Positions 1 to 8,872 of a stretch of 64,000 nucleotides of DNA are shown here, piece by piece. The DNA lies in contig NZ_CP109499.1 in assembly GCF_036231965.1 (NCBI RefSeq), forward strand, positions 7,192,001 through 7,256,000, in the 5' to 3' direction. The notes beneath the pieces were generated by a model that saw only the letters and a program-made list of their open reading frames with translations, did no database searches and was not told where the DNA came from. A program made the position numbers and the translations under genes. The stretch is from Streptomyces sp. NBC_01428 (GTDB taxonomy: Bacteria > Actinomycetota > Actinomycetes > Streptomycetales > Streptomycetaceae). How positions within the stretch are numbered: position 1 is the stretch's first letter; every line of letters starts with the position of its first letter.

Positions 1-2
1 TC

Positions 3-410
3 GCCGCCGCCGTCTTCACCGGCGTCCTCCAGGGCACCGGCATGGTCGACCACATGGCGTCCTGGCTGGTCGACAACATCCCCGACGGCATGGGCCCCCA
101 CATGGCGCTGGTCACCGGCGTCCTGAGCATTCCGCTCACGTACTTCATGTCCAACGACGGGTTCTACTTCGGCATCCTCCCGGTGCTCGCCGAGGCCGGC
201 CACGCCCACGGCGTCACCACCCTGGAGATCGCCCGCGCCTCGATCGTCGGGCAGCCCCTGCACATGTCGAGCCCGCTCGTGCCCGCCGTGTACGTCCTGG
301 TCGGCATGGCCAAGGTCGAGTTCGGCGACCACACCCGCTTCGTGGTCAAGTGGGCGGCGCTCGTCTCGCTCGTGGTGCTCGGCGCCGGAATCCTCTTCGG
401 CACCATCTGA
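3..410 (+). CDS. CitMHS-family citrate/divalent metal transporter, C-terminal part (partial)
   Basis: This is the 3' end of a membrane transporter whose start lies before the window; the reading frame is open from the first codon. The visible 135 residues are hydrophobic with short charged loops, including a segment around MSNDGFYFGILPVLAE and a final helix ending in GILFGTI. This matches my memory of the C-terminus of the CitM/CitH family, which imports metal-citrate complexes in symport with protons across the cytoplasmic membrane. The MFS gene follows after 57 bp on the same strand, so the two may be cotranscribed. Substrate cannot be read from the fragment. Membrane transporter is secure; the CitMHS assignment is likely. 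Confidence 0.75.
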   Translation, partial: AAAVFTGVLQGTGMVDHMASWLVDNIPDGMGPHMALVTGVLSIPLTYFMSNDGFYFGILPVLAEAGHAHGVTTLEIARASIVGQPLHMSSPLVPAVYVLVGMAKVEFGDHTRFVVKWAALVSLVVLGAGILFGTI

Positions 411-467
411 CCCACCCGCACACCACGGCCTCCCGCGCGCTCCCGCGAGGCCCGGAAGGACGTCACC

Positions 468-1697
468 ATGAGGCCCGGCGGGAACCGCGGCTGGCTGCTC
501 CGCCTCGTCATCGCCTTCGCCTTCACCCAGGGCGCGGTGTCGATGGCGCGGCCCGCCGTCTCCTACCGGGCCCTCGCGCTCGGCGCCGACGAGCGGGCGG
601 TCGGCGTCATCGCGGGCGCCTTCGCGCTGCTGCCGCTGTTCGCGGCGGTACCCCTCGGACGCCGTACCGATCACGGTCGGTGCGCGCCCCTCCTCCCCGC
701 CGGAGTCGTCCTCATCGTCGCCGGCTGCGCCCTGAGCGGCACCGCGGACGGCCTGACGGCGATGGCCGCCTGGAGCGGCGTGATGGGCCTCGGCCACCTC
801 TGCTTCGTCATCGGCGGGCAGTCGATCGTCGCCCGCCAGTCCGCCCCGCACGAACAGGACCGCAACTTCGGGCACTTCACCATCGGTGTCTCGCTCGGCC
901 AGCTGATCGGACCGGTCGCCGCGGGCGCGCTGATCGGCGGTCACGACCGCTCGGACGGCAGCGCCGTCGCCCTGCTCGTCGCCGGCGCGGTGGCCGCCGT
1001 CTCCTTCACCGCGCTGTGGCGCATCGAGCACCGTACGGGGGAGACGGTCCCCGAGGCGGGCGGCGACCGTGTGCCCGTGCACCGCATCCTGCGCACCCGA
1101 GGCGTCCCGGCGGGCATCTTCGTCAGCGCCGCCGTCCTGTCCGCCACCGACATCCTCACCGCCTACCTGCCGGTCGTCGGCGAACACCGGGGCATCGCCC
1201 CCGCGGCGATCGGCGTGCTGCTGAGCCTGCGCGCCGCGGCGACCGTCGCCTGCCGGCTGGTGATGACGCCCATGCTGCGGCTGCTCGGCCGGACCGCGCT
1301 GCTCACCGTGACCTGCCTGCTGGGCGGCGTGCTGTGCGCGGGCATCGCGCTGCCCGTGCCCGTGTGGGGGCTCGCCCTGCTGCTCGTCGTCCTCGGCTTC
1401 TGCCTCGGCGTGGGCCAGCCGCTCTCGATGACCACGGTCGTCCGGGCCGCCCCCGGCGACGCCCGCTCGACGGCGCTCGCGCTGCGGCTGACCGGCAACC
1501 GGCTCGGCCAGGTCGCCGCACCCGCCGCCGCGGGCCTGGTCGCGGGAGCGGCGGGGGCCGCGGCGCCGTTCGTGATGCTGGGCGGGCTGCTGCTGGTGTC
1601 GTCGGGCATCGCGCTGCGCGCACCCGCGAGCGCCGAACCGGAATACGGACCAGCGCGGCTGCGGCGACGTCCCGCACGCCGCCGCAGCGGCATCTGA
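468..1697 (+). CDS. MFS transporter, drug-efflux type
   Basis: A 409-residue polytopic membrane protein with about twelve hydrophobic segments. The loop after the second segment reads PLGRRTDHGR, the usual MFS motif A position (G-x-x-x-D-x-x-G-R-R-like), and the second half contains a matching set of helices. The Arg-rich tail after residue 395 is probably cytoplasmic. The ATG is preceded by GGAAGG with 7 nt spacing, which fixes the start. It follows the CitMHS-like gene by 57 bp. Family knowledge suggests proton-driven efflux or uptake of a small molecule; the substrate is unknown. Confidence 0.8.
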   Translation: MRPGGNRGWLLRLVIAFAFTQGAVSMARPAVSYRALALGADERAVGVIAGAFALLPLFAAVPLGRRTDHGRCAPLLPAGVVLIVAGCALSGTADGLTAMAAWSGVMGLGHLCFVIGGQSIVARQSAPHEQDRNFGHFTIGVSLGQLIGPVAAGALIGGHDRSDGSAVALLVAGAVAAVSFTALWRIEHRTGETVPEAGGDRVPVHRILRTRGVPAGIFVSAAVLSATDILTAYLPVVGEHRGIAPAAIGVLLSLRAAATVACRLVMTPMLRLLGRTALLTVTCLLGGVLCAGIALPVPVWGLALLLVVLGFCLGVGQPLSMTTVVRAAPGDARSTALALRLTGNRLGQVAAPAAAGLVAGAAGAAAPFVMLGGLLLVSSGIALRAPASAEPEYGPARLRRRPARRRSGI

Positions 1698-2047
1698 GTG
1701 GCCGATACGGACGGGACCGGCGGCCCCGCGCGGACCTGGCCCGGTGGCCGCGGCGGCGGCGGAAGACGCTCCCGCCCCGGACCCGACCAGCGGTCCCGCA
1801 CCGAGCGCGGCCGTTCGCCCGGTGCCGTAAGCGCGCATCCGGTGGCCCCGGAGAGGGTGTCCGGATCCGACCGGTAGACGATCGTCCGTTTCCGCCCGTA
1901 CCGAACCGGCCCGTCCGATACCGGTAGGTGTCTTCCCTCAGGCATGCGCGGTCCGTTAGCTTCCGTGACTCATACGTCCCGTACGACTCCGGCGGGACGA
2001 CCGACCGCGGAGCACCAGCGCCTTGCACGCCCCCGGGGGCACCTGCC
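1698..2047. other. Intergenic region upstream of the ABC ATPase
   Basis: This 350 bp gap has no convincing gene. An in-frame GTG at 1928 could extend the ABC protein by 40 residues, but those residues show no ABC-family similarity, and the ATG at 2048 begins directly before the conserved N-terminus. The region presumably holds the promoter for the ABC gene; I see no clear -10/-35 pair. A loosely repeated GTCCGATACCGG-type motif occurs twice. Confidence 0.5.
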
Positions 2048-3394
2048 ATGACACGCGCCATCTCCCTGCACCACGTCAGTAAGTCGTACACGCGCGGCGT
2101 CCGCGTGGTGGAACGGCTCTCGCTGGACATCCGGCCCGGCGAGTTCCTCGTCCTGCTCGGCCCCTCCGGCTGCGGCAAGTCGACCGTGCTGCGGATGATC
2201 GCCGGCCTGGAGGAGGTCACCGAGGGCGAGATCCGGCTCGACGGGGAGTACGCCAACGAACTCGCCCCGTCCGGACGCGACATGGCGATGGTGTTCCAGA
2301 ACTTCGCGCTCTACCCGAGCATGACGAGCCGCGACAACATCGGCTTCCCGCTGCGCATCGAGTCGCCCGGCGAGGACCCCCGGGCCCGCGTGGACGCCAC
2401 GGCCCGCATGCTCGGCATCCAGGACCTCCTCCACCGCTTCCCCAGCCAGCTCTCCGGCGGCGAGCGGCAGCGCGTCGCGATGGGACGGGCCATCGCACGG
2501 CACCCCTCCGCCTTCCTGATGGACGAGCCGCTGTCCAACCTCGACGCCAAGCTCCGCAACCACCTGCGCGCCGAGATCGCCCGGCTCACCCGGGAGTTGG
2601 GCGCCACCACCGTGTACGTCACGCACGACCAGGCCGAGGCGATGTCGCTCGGCGACCGGGTCGCCGTGCTGCGCGGCGGGGTCCTCCAGCAGGTCGGCAC
2701 GCCCCGCACGGTCTACGGACTGCCCGCCAACGTCTTCGTCGCCGCCTTCATCGGCACCCCCCGGATCAACCTGCTGCGCGGTGTCGTCCGGGCCCCGCTC
2801 GACGGGGCGATGACGATCAGCCTCGGCAAGCAGTTCCTCCGGCTGCCCGAACCCCTCTCCCTCGACCACCAGTTGCTCCGGGTGCAGCAGGGCCGCGAGG
2901 TGATCGTCGGGCTGCGCTCCGAGGCCATCCGGCTCGCCAGGGCGTCCGACGCGCGGGCGGGAGAGGTGGCGATCACCGGCCTGGTCGAGCACGTGGAGTT
3001 CCAGGGGCACGAGGTCCTGGTCCACTTCAACACCGGGTCGCGGCCCGCCCTCGTACCGGATCTGGAGTCGCCGCGCCCGGCCCGCGGAGCCCGGAGGCGA
3101 CGCCGCGACGGCACCGTACTGGACCGGCTGCGGGAACGCGCCGGTGCCCTGCGGGCCGGACCGGTCGTGGTCCTCGACCCGCCCGGCGAGGGGGACGCGG
3201 ACCCCGACCTGCCGGGGACCCCGCCCGAGGGACGGCTCCCCGGCGACCTCGTCGTGCGCACCACACCCGACATCGACCTCCGGTACGGGATGCAGGTCCC
3301 GCTCCTCGTCGACCTCGCCCATCTCTTCGTCTTCGACCAGGGTGGCGAGCGGATCTGCCCGGCACCGGCGCGCCTGCCGGATCTGGACGAGTGA
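2048..3394 (+). CDS. ABC transporter ATP-binding protein, MalK/UgpC/MsiK-like, orphan
   Basis: A 448-residue cytoplasmic ATPase of the carbohydrate-importer type. Visible motifs are Walker A GPSGCGKST, the Q-loop FQNFALYP, the signature LSGGERQRVAMGRA, Walker B AFLMDEPLSNLD and the switch His in YVTHDQAEAM. A TOBE/OB-like regulatory region follows residue ~240. The family is usually ~370 residues; the extra length is an insertion after roughly residue 335 containing an Arg run (GARRRRRD) and a Pro/Asp-rich stretch, before a final conserved strand LFVFDQGG. No permease or solute-binding protein lies nearby, so like MsiK in Streptomyces it may energise importers encoded elsewhere. The ATG at 2048 was chosen because similarity begins there. 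Confidence 0.85.
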   Translation: MTRAISLHHVSKSYTRGVRVVERLSLDIRPGEFLVLLGPSGCGKSTVLRMIAGLEEVTEGEIRLDGEYANELAPSGRDMAMVFQNFALYPSMTSRDNIGFPLRIESPGEDPRARVDATARMLGIQDLLHRFPSQLSGGERQRVAMGRAIARHPSAFLMDEPLSNLDAKLRNHLRAEIARLTRELGATTVYVTHDQAEAMSLGDRVAVLRGGVLQQVGTPRTVYGLPANVFVAAFIGTPRINLLRGVVRAPLDGAMTISLGKQFLRLPEPLSLDHQLLRVQQGREVIVGLRSEAIRLARASDARAGEVAITGLVEHVEFQGHEVLVHFNTGSRPALVPDLESPRPARGARRRRRDGTVLDRLRERAGALRAGPVVVLDPPGEGDADPDLPGTPPEGRLPGDLVVRTTPDIDLRYGMQVPLLVDLAHLFVFDQGGERICPAPARLPDLDE

Positions 3395-3527
3395 GACGCG
3401 TGCGGCGGCCGCCGACGAGCCGCGTCGCACCCCGCCCGGACCGGAGGACCGCCGTGTTCGTGGCCGTTTCGGAGTGATGCCCCGGCCTTCCGGGTGCCTC
3501 CTCGCCGCGGGTCCCCCTGGCGCCCCA

Positions 3528-3546
3528 AAACTATCATCGCTAGTTT
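3528..3546. promoter_or_regulatory. TetR-type operator before the aldehyde/alcohol dehydrogenase operon
   Basis: The site reads AAACTATC-ATC-GCTAGTTT, an 8-bp inverted repeat with one mismatch around a 3-nt centre. It lies 39 bp upstream of the aldehyde dehydrogenase start. Almost the same palindrome (AAACTAGC-AGT-GCTAATTT) lies at 8873-8891 between a tetR gene and an acyl-CoA dehydrogenase. The match suggests control by that TetR protein; this is inference. Confidence 0.65.
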
Positions 3547-3584
3547 AGGGCGCGGACGACGCTGCCCCGCCCGGGAGGAACACG

Positions 3585-4973
3585 ATGAAGGCACACGACG
3601 GCATGTACATCGAAGGGGCGTGGCGCCCCGCCGCCGGACGGGACACGATCGAGGTCGTGAACCCGGTCGACGAGCAGGTGATCGGCCACGTCCCGGCCGG
3701 CACGGTCGAGGACGTCGACGCCGCCGTGCGCGCCGCCCGCGCGGCGTTCCCCGGCTGGGCCGCGACCCCGCCCGCCGAGCGGGCCGCCCGGCTGGCAGCC
3801 CTGCGGGACGTCCTGGCCGCCCGCAAGGACGAGATCGCCGAGACGGTCACCGCGGAGCTCGGCTCACCGCTCGCGTTCTCGCAGGCCGTGCACGCGGCCG
3901 TGCCCGTCCTGGTCGCCGGTTCCTACGCCGAGCTGGCGGCGACGTACGCCTTCGAGGAGAAGGTCGGCAACTCGACCGTCCACCAGGAGCCCGTCGGTGT
4001 CGTGGGCGCGATCACGCCCTGGAACTACCCGCTCCACCAGATCGTCGCCAAGGTCGCCCCGGCGCTCGCCGCGGGCTGCACGGTGGTGCTGAAGCCCGCC
4101 GAGGACACCCCGCTGACCGCCCAGCTCTTCGCCGAGGCCGTCGCCGAGGCGGGCATTCCGGCCGGTGTCTTCAACCTCGTCACCGGCCTCGGCCCCGTCG
4201 CGGGACAGGCCCTCGCCGAGCACCCGGACGTGGACCTGGTCTCCTTCACCGGCTCGACGGCGGTCGGCCGGCGGATCGGCGCCACCGCGGGCGCCGCCGT
4301 CAAGCGCGTCGCCCTGGAACTCGGCGGCAAGTCCGCCAACGTCATCCTGCCGAGCGCCGACCTCGCGAAGGCCGTCAACGTCGGTGTCGCCAACGTGATG
4401 TCCAACTCCGGCCAGACGTGCAGCGCCTGGACCCGCATGCTGGTGCCCGCCGAGCGCTACGACGAGGCGGTCGAACTGGCGGCGGCCGCCGCCGCGAAGT
4501 ACGGCGAGCGCATCGGCCCCGTCGTCAACGCCAAGCAGCAGGAGCGGGTGCGGGGGTACATCGAGAAGGGCGTCGCCGAGGGGGCCCGGCTCGTCGCGGG
4601 AGGCCCCGAATCCCCGCGCGACCGCGGCTACTTCGTCAGCCCCACCGTCTTCGCCGACGTGACGCCGCAGATGACGATCGCGCAGGAGGAGATCTTCGGC
4701 CCGGTCCTGTCGATCCTCCGGTACGAGGACGAGGAGGACGCGCTGCGGATCGCCAACGGCACCGTGTACGGGCTCGCGGGCGCGGTGTGGGCGGGCGAGG
4801 AGGCCGAGGCCGTCGCCTTCGCGCGCAGGCTCGACACCGGCCAGGTCGACATCAACGGCGGCCGCTTCAATCCGCTGGCCCCCTTCGGGGGGTACAAGCA
4901 GTCGGGCGTGGGACGCGAACTCGGCGCCCACGGCCTCTCCGAGTACCTCCAGACCAAGTCCCTCCAGTTCTAG
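3585..4973 (+). CDS. NAD(P)-dependent aldehyde dehydrogenase
   Basis: A 462-residue soluble enzyme oxidising an aldehyde to the carboxylic acid. The family hallmarks are present: cofactor-site TPWNYPLHQ, KPAEDTP, the Rossmann FTGSTAVGRRI, general base Glu245 in LELGGKSANV, and nucleophile Cys279 in NSGQTCSAW. Length is a little shorter than the usual 480-500. The ATG follows GGGAGG with good spacing. The zinc alcohol dehydrogenase starts 10 bp after its stop, so the pair can take an alcohol through its aldehyde to an acid. A TetR-type palindrome lies 39 bp upstream of the start. The substrate is not readable. Confidence 0.92.
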   Translation: MKAHDGMYIEGAWRPAAGRDTIEVVNPVDEQVIGHVPAGTVEDVDAAVRAARAAFPGWAATPPAERAARLAALRDVLAARKDEIAETVTAELGSPLAFSQAVHAAVPVLVAGSYAELAATYAFEEKVGNSTVHQEPVGVVGAITPWNYPLHQIVAKVAPALAAGCTVVLKPAEDTPLTAQLFAEAVAEAGIPAGVFNLVTGLGPVAGQALAEHPDVDLVSFTGSTAVGRRIGATAGAAVKRVALELGGKSANVILPSADLAKAVNVGVANVMSNSGQTCSAWTRMLVPAERYDEAVELAAAAAAKYGERIGPVVNAKQQERVRGYIEKGVAEGARLVAGGPESPRDRGYFVSPTVFADVTPQMTIAQEEIFGPVLSILRYEDEEDALRIANGTVYGLAGAVWAGEEAEAVAFARRLDTGQVDINGGRFNPLAPFGGYKQSGVGRELGAHGLSEYLQTKSLQF

Positions 4974-4983
4974 GAGCGTTCAC

Positions 4984-6066
4984 GTGGTTCGCGCCGCAGT
5001 CCTTTCCGCCGTGGGTGCCCCGCTGGAGATCGCCGAGATCGAACTCCCGGAGCCCGGGCCGGGTCAGGTCCGGGTCCGGCTGGCCGCCGCCGGTGTCTGC
5101 CACTCCGACCTCTCCCTCTCCAACGGCACCATGCGGGTGCCGGTGCCCGCCGTCCTCGGCCACGAGGGCGCCGGTACGGTCGTCGCCGTCGGGGAGGGCG
5201 TCACCGAGGTCGCACCCGGCGCCGAGGTCGTCCTCAACTGGGCTCCCTCGTGCGGCCGTTGCCACGCCTGCTCGCTGGGCGAGGTGTGGCTGTGCGCCGA
5301 CGCGCTCACCGGCGCCGGGAACGTCTACGCCCGTCGCGCCTCCGACGGCAGCGACCTGCACCCCGGTCTGAACGTCGCCGCCTTCGCCGAGGAGACCGTG
5401 GTCCCGGTGTCCTGCCTGCTGCCGGTCCCCGAGGGCATCCCCCTCACCGACGCGGCCCTGCTCGGCTGCGCCGTCCTCACCGGATACGGCGCCGTCCACC
5501 ACTCCGCCCGGGTCCGCGCGGGGGAGACCGTCGCCGTGTTCGGGGTCGGCGGGGTCGGGCTCGTCGCGCTCCAGGCCGCCCGGATCGCGGGCGCCTCGAA
5601 GATCGTCGCCGTGGACGTCTCGCCCGAGAAGGAGGCGCTCGCGCGCGCGGCGGGCGCCACCGACTACGTCGTGGCCTCCGAGACCACCGCCCGCGAGATC
5701 CGCGCCCTCACCGGCAAGCAGGGTGTCGACGTCGCCGTCGAGTGCGTCGGCCGGGCGGTCGCCATCCGCACCGCCTGGGAGTCCACCCGGCGCGGCGGCC
5801 GCACCACCGTCGTCGGCATCGGCGGCAAGGACCAGCAGGTCACCTTCAACGCGCTGGAGATCTTCCACTGGGGCAGGACCCTCGCGGGCTGCGTGTACGG
5901 CAACTCCGACCCGGCACGCGACCTCCCGGTGCTCGCCGACCACGTCCGCGCGGGCCGCCTGGACCTCGCGGGTCTGGTCACCGACCGCATCGCCCTGGAC
6001 GGCATCCCGGCGGCCTTCGACAACATGATCGCCGGCAAGGGCGGCCGGGCCCTGGTCGTCTTCTAG
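4984..6066 (+). CDS. Zinc-dependent alcohol dehydrogenase (MDR family)
   Basis: A 360-residue medium-chain dehydrogenase. Catalytic zinc ligands are Cys39 (GVCHSD), His60-Glu61 (GHEGAG) and Cys162 (LLGCAVLTG); structural zinc ligands are Cys90, Cys93, Cys96 and Cys104. The nucleotide motif GVGGVGL marks the Rossmann fold. The four-cysteine lobe and overall form resemble class III-like or NDMA-type actinobacterial alcohol dehydrogenases. It starts with GTG 10 bp after the aldehyde dehydrogenase and is almost certainly cotranscribed. The natural alcohol is unknown. Nothing in the sequence looks defective. Confidence 0.92.
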   Translation: MVRAAVLSAVGAPLEIAEIELPEPGPGQVRVRLAAAGVCHSDLSLSNGTMRVPVPAVLGHEGAGTVVAVGEGVTEVAPGAEVVLNWAPSCGRCHACSLGEVWLCADALTGAGNVYARRASDGSDLHPGLNVAAFAEETVVPVSCLLPVPEGIPLTDAALLGCAVLTGYGAVHHSARVRAGETVAVFGVGGVGLVALQAARIAGASKIVAVDVSPEKEALARAAGATDYVVASETTAREIRALTGKQGVDVAVECVGRAVAIRTAWESTRRGGRTTVVGIGGKDQQVTFNALEIFHWGRTLAGCVYGNSDPARDLPVLADHVRAGRLDLAGLVTDRIALDGIPAAFDNMIAGKGGRALVVF

Positions 6067-6093
6067 ACGGCGCCCCACCACGCTCCGTTGAAT

Positions 6094-6209
6094 CGCCGGA
6101 GGGGCTGGATTCAGCCCGTCCGGCGTTTGAGGACGAGGCCGTTCAGGCCGAACGGGGGGTCCGGGGGCAGCGCCCCCGGGAACGGGACGGGAAGGGGCGG
6201 AGGGGGCGA
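6094..6209. repeat. Dispersed Streptomyces intergenic hairpin repeat, copy 1
   Basis: Between two convergent genes lies a composite element. It begins with a hairpin (CGCCGGA/TCCGGCG and GGGCTG/CAGCCC around GATT, 6094-6125). A second hairpin follows (CCGGGGGC/GCCCCCGG, 6161-6179), then a purine-rich tract with ACGGGACGGG and AGGGGCGGAGGGGGCGA. The same architecture recurs at 23175-23275. Similar elements are, from memory, common between convergent Streptomyces genes. It probably also acts as a terminator for both neighbours. Confidence 0.75.
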
Positions 6210-6235
6210 AGAACGACCTGCGGTGCGCCGGGGTG

Positions 6236-7252
6236 TCACGCCTCGTCGGCGTGGCACTCCTCCGCCCGCTTCCCGCCCGACGGGCCGGCCGGCGCGGGCC
6301 CCGACACCGCGGCCCCTTCCCGCACGGCCGCCGCGGCCGCCGCCGTCCGCGGACGGGACCGGGACACCGCCACGCCCGCGAGGCACAGCACGCCACCCGC
6401 CAGCGTCAGCAGCCCCGGCACCTCGTCGAGGAGCAGCCAGGACATCAGCACCACGAGGGCGGGCACCGCGTACGTGGTCGCGCCCATCCGGCTCGCGCTC
6501 GTGCGGGCCAGTGCGTACGCCCAGGTCGTGAAGGCCAGGGCGGTCGGGAAGACGCCCAGGTAGACCATGTTGAGCGTCGCCGAGACGGGCGCGTCCGCCG
6601 CGTCGTGGACCAGCTGACCGGCGAACGGCAGACACACCACGGCCCCGATCAGACAGCCGTACGTCGTCACCTGGAGCGCGCTCGCCCGCCCCAGCGCCGG
6701 CTTCTGCGCGACCACCCCGCCCGCGTAGGCGACGGCGGCGAGCAGACACAGCACGACACCGAGCACCGAGGAACCCCCGCCGCCCGACATCGACAGGCCC
6801 ACCGCGACCGCGCCCGCGAACGACACCGCCATGCCCGCCAGCAGCCGGGGCGGCATCGCGTCCCCCAGCAGCCGCGAGCCGAGCAGCGCGATCAGGATCG
6901 GGCCGACGTTCACCACGAGAGCGGCCGTGCCCGCGTCCACCTGCTGCTCGCCCCAGTTCAGGGCCACCATGTAGAAGCCGAACCACAGCACGCCGGACAC
7001 CGCGATCCCGCGCCAGGCGCCGCGCGGCGGCAGTCCCTCGCGCCGCACCGCGCAGACCGCCCCGAGCACCAGCACCCCCGAGAGCAGCCGCCCGAGCGCC
7101 AGCGCGCCCGGTGCGTACGCGGCGCCCGCGCTGCGGATGGAGACGAAGGCGGAGGCCCACAGCCCGACGGTGACGACCGCCGCGGCCGCGGCGAGCAGCC
7201 CCTCACGGCGGTGGTTCGCGCCGGACGATCCGGCGGGGGAGTCGTTCATCAT
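6236..7252 (-). CDS. EamA/DMT-family transporter
   Basis: A 338-residue membrane protein with about ten hydrophobic helices in two similar halves, the EamA (RhaT/YdcZ-like) arrangement. The first half carries YAPGALALGRLLSG and the second WAYALARTSASRMGATTY, both typical of this family. It has an Ala/Pro-rich C-terminal tail. Two adjacent ATG codons (7252 and 7249) could start it. It lies 120 bp downstream of the ArsR-type gene on the same strand and may be expressed with it, a common regulator-exporter layout. Function would be export of a metabolite or amino acid; substrate not inferable. Confidence 0.85.
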   Translation of the reverse strand: MMNDSPAGSSGANHRREGLLAAAAAVVTVGLWASAFVSIRSAGAAYAPGALALGRLLSGVLVLGAVCAVRREGLPPRGAWRGIAVSGVLWFGFYMVALNWGEQQVDAGTAALVVNVGPILIALLGSRLLGDAMPPRLLAGMAVSFAGAVAVGLSMSGGGGSSVLGVVLCLLAAVAYAGGVVAQKPALGRASALQVTTYGCLIGAVVCLPFAGQLVHDAADAPVSATLNMVYLGVFPTALAFTTWAYALARTSASRMGATTYAVPALVVLMSWLLLDEVPGLLTLAGGVLCLAGVAVSRSRPRTAAAAAAVREGAAVSGPAPAGPSGGKRAEECHADEA

Positions 7253-7372
7253 GCTCCTGAGACTAGGGGCGGCGCGGCCGTCGGGCTCGCGGATATCGGA
7301 CGGGGAGGCCGGTGAGGACAGCCGGTTCCAGTGGTACGCCGGACGGAACGAGCCGCCGGGGACCGGTGCAGC

Positions 7373-8086
7373 TCAGTGGAGTGCGGTGGCCTCGATGCCG
7401 AGGAGGTCGGCGAAGGCGCGCTCGCCGACCGGTGTCACCCTGACCGCCCGGTCCGAGCCGATCCGGACGCACCAGCCGGCGTCCAGGGCGTGCCGGCACA
7501 GCGCCGCGCCCGCGGTGCCCGCGAGATGCGGCCGGCGCTCCGTCCAGTCGAGGCAGGCGCGGGCCAGGGGCCGTCGGCCGGTGCGTTCGAGGGAGATGCC
7601 CGCGCCGCCGAACCAGCGCACGCCGGCGTCGGTGAGTGCGAACCCCGTGTCCTGGCGCAGCAGTCCGCGCCCGGTCAGCGCGTCGGTGAGGGCGATGCCG
7701 AGCCGCCCCGCCAGATGGTCGTAGCACGTACGGCCGCGGGCCATCGCCGAGCCGGTGCCCGACTCCCGCAGCGTGCGCGGCCGTTCGGCGGGGCGCGGCC
7801 CCACGTGCGCCGCGAGGTCCTCGACGAGCTGGGCGACGCGGGCGTCGGCCAGCCGCACGTAGCGGTGGCGCCCCTGCCGTTCCTCGGTGAGGAGGCCGCC
7901 CGCGACCAGCTTGCCGAGGTGTTCGCTCGCGGTCGACGCCGCGACGCCCGCGTGCCGCGCCAGTTCACCGGCGGTCCACGCCCGCCCGTCGAGCAGCGCC
8001 AGCAGGAACGCGGCCCGTGTCTCGTCCGCCAGCAGCCCGGCCAGTGCCGCGAGCCCCGGGCCCACCGGATCCTTCGTTCTCGTCAT
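7373..8086 (-). CDS. ArsR-family winged-helix transcriptional regulator
   Basis: A 237-residue DNA-binding protein. The N-terminal ~100 residues form an ArsR winged helix: ADETRAAFLLALLDG, a recognition helix in GVAASTASEHLGKLVAGGLL, then a wing with RHRYVRLAD. The following ~130 residues are a C-terminal domain seen in longer actinobacterial ArsR-like proteins, with no metal-binding CxC motif, so metal sensing is unlikely. The ATG at 8086 places the start just before the winged helix; longer forms would add a Pro-rich stretch without similarity. It is upstream of the EamA transporter on the same strand and may regulate it. Confidence 0.8.
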   Translation of the reverse strand: MTRTKDPVGPGLAALAGLLADETRAAFLLALLDGRAWTAGELARHAGVAASTASEHLGKLVAGGLLTEERQGRHRYVRLADARVAQLVEDLAAHVGPRPAERPRTLRESGTGSAMARGRTCYDHLAGRLGIALTDALTGRGLLRQDTGFALTDAGVRWFGGAGISLERTGRRPLARACLDWTERRPHLAGTAGAALCRHALDAGWCVRIGSDRAVRVTPVGERAFADLLGIEATALH

Positions 8087-8204
8087 GCGGTCCAGCATGC
8101 GGCAGGGACCGTTCGGTGGCGGCCGAAAGGTCGCGGGAGCCGGTGCGGGAACGGCGGCGCACCGCTCGGAGCGGGCCACGGAGGCGCCCCGGCGCGGTGT
8201 CCGG

Positions 8205-8855
8205 TCAGGAGTCCTGCGTCCGTCGCGCGTACTGCACCGCGAGGCCGTCCAGCAGCGCCCCGAGCCCGGTCTCGAAGGCCCGCTCGTCGATCTTGTCCTG
8301 CTGGTCGGCGAGGAGGTGCGCCTGACCGAGGTGCGGGTAGTCGGCGGGGTCGTACGCGCTCTCGTCGTCGACGAAGCCCCCGGCGAACGACCCCAGCGCG
8401 GAGCCCATGATGAAGTACCGCATCAGCGCGCCGATCGAGGTGGCCTGCGCGGGCGGCCACCCGGCGTCGACCATCGCCCCGAAGACGGCGTCGGCGAGCC
8501 GGAGTCCGGCGGGACGCCGGCCGGGCCCGCGCGCGAGCACGGGGACGATGTTCGGATGGTCGCGCAGGGCCGTCCGGTAGGAGACGGCCCAGTCGTGCAG
8601 CGCCGTCCGCCAGTCCCGGCCGTCCTCGAACATCGACAGGTCGACCTGGGCGCTCACCGAGTCCGCGACCGCCTCCAGGATCTGGTCCTTGGTGCGGAAG
8701 TGGTTGTAGAGCGAGGGACCGCTGACCCCCAGCTCCGCGGCGAGCCGGCGCGTCGAGACGGCCGCCAGGCCCTCGGCGTCCACCAGGGCCCGTGCCGTCT
8801 CGACGATGCGGTCGGTGCTGAGGAGGGGCTTGCGCGGTCGGGCCATGGCGCACAT
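8205..8855 (-). CDS. TetR-family regulator (regulon A)
   Basis: A 216-residue one-component repressor. The N-terminal helix-turn-helix is clear (LAAELGVSGPSLYNHFRTKDQIL); the C-terminal part resembles the TetR_C domain of TetR proper (TALRDHPNIVPVL). Alternative ATG codons at 8855 and 8846 differ by three residues. It is divergent from an acyl-CoA dehydrogenase, 80 bp apart, with palindrome AAACTAGC-AGT-GCTAATTT in between. A near-identical palindrome precedes the aldehyde dehydrogenase at 3585. I infer that it controls itself, the acyl-CoA dehydrogenase and the aldehyde/alcohol dehydrogenase operon. The ligand is probably an acyl-CoA or alcohol-derived compound. Confidence 0.88.
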   Translation of the reverse strand: MCAMARPRKPLLSTDRIVETARALVDAEGLAAVSTRRLAAELGVSGPSLYNHFRTKDQILEAVADSVSAQVDLSMFEDGRDWRTALHDWAVSYRTALRDHPNIVPVLARGPGRRPAGLRLADAVFGAMVDAGWPPAQATSIGALMRYFIMGSALGSFAGGFVDDESAYDPADYPHLGQAHLLADQQDKIDERAFETGLGALLDGLAVQYARRTQDS

Positions 8856-8872
8856 AGTAGGGCTGCGTCAGG

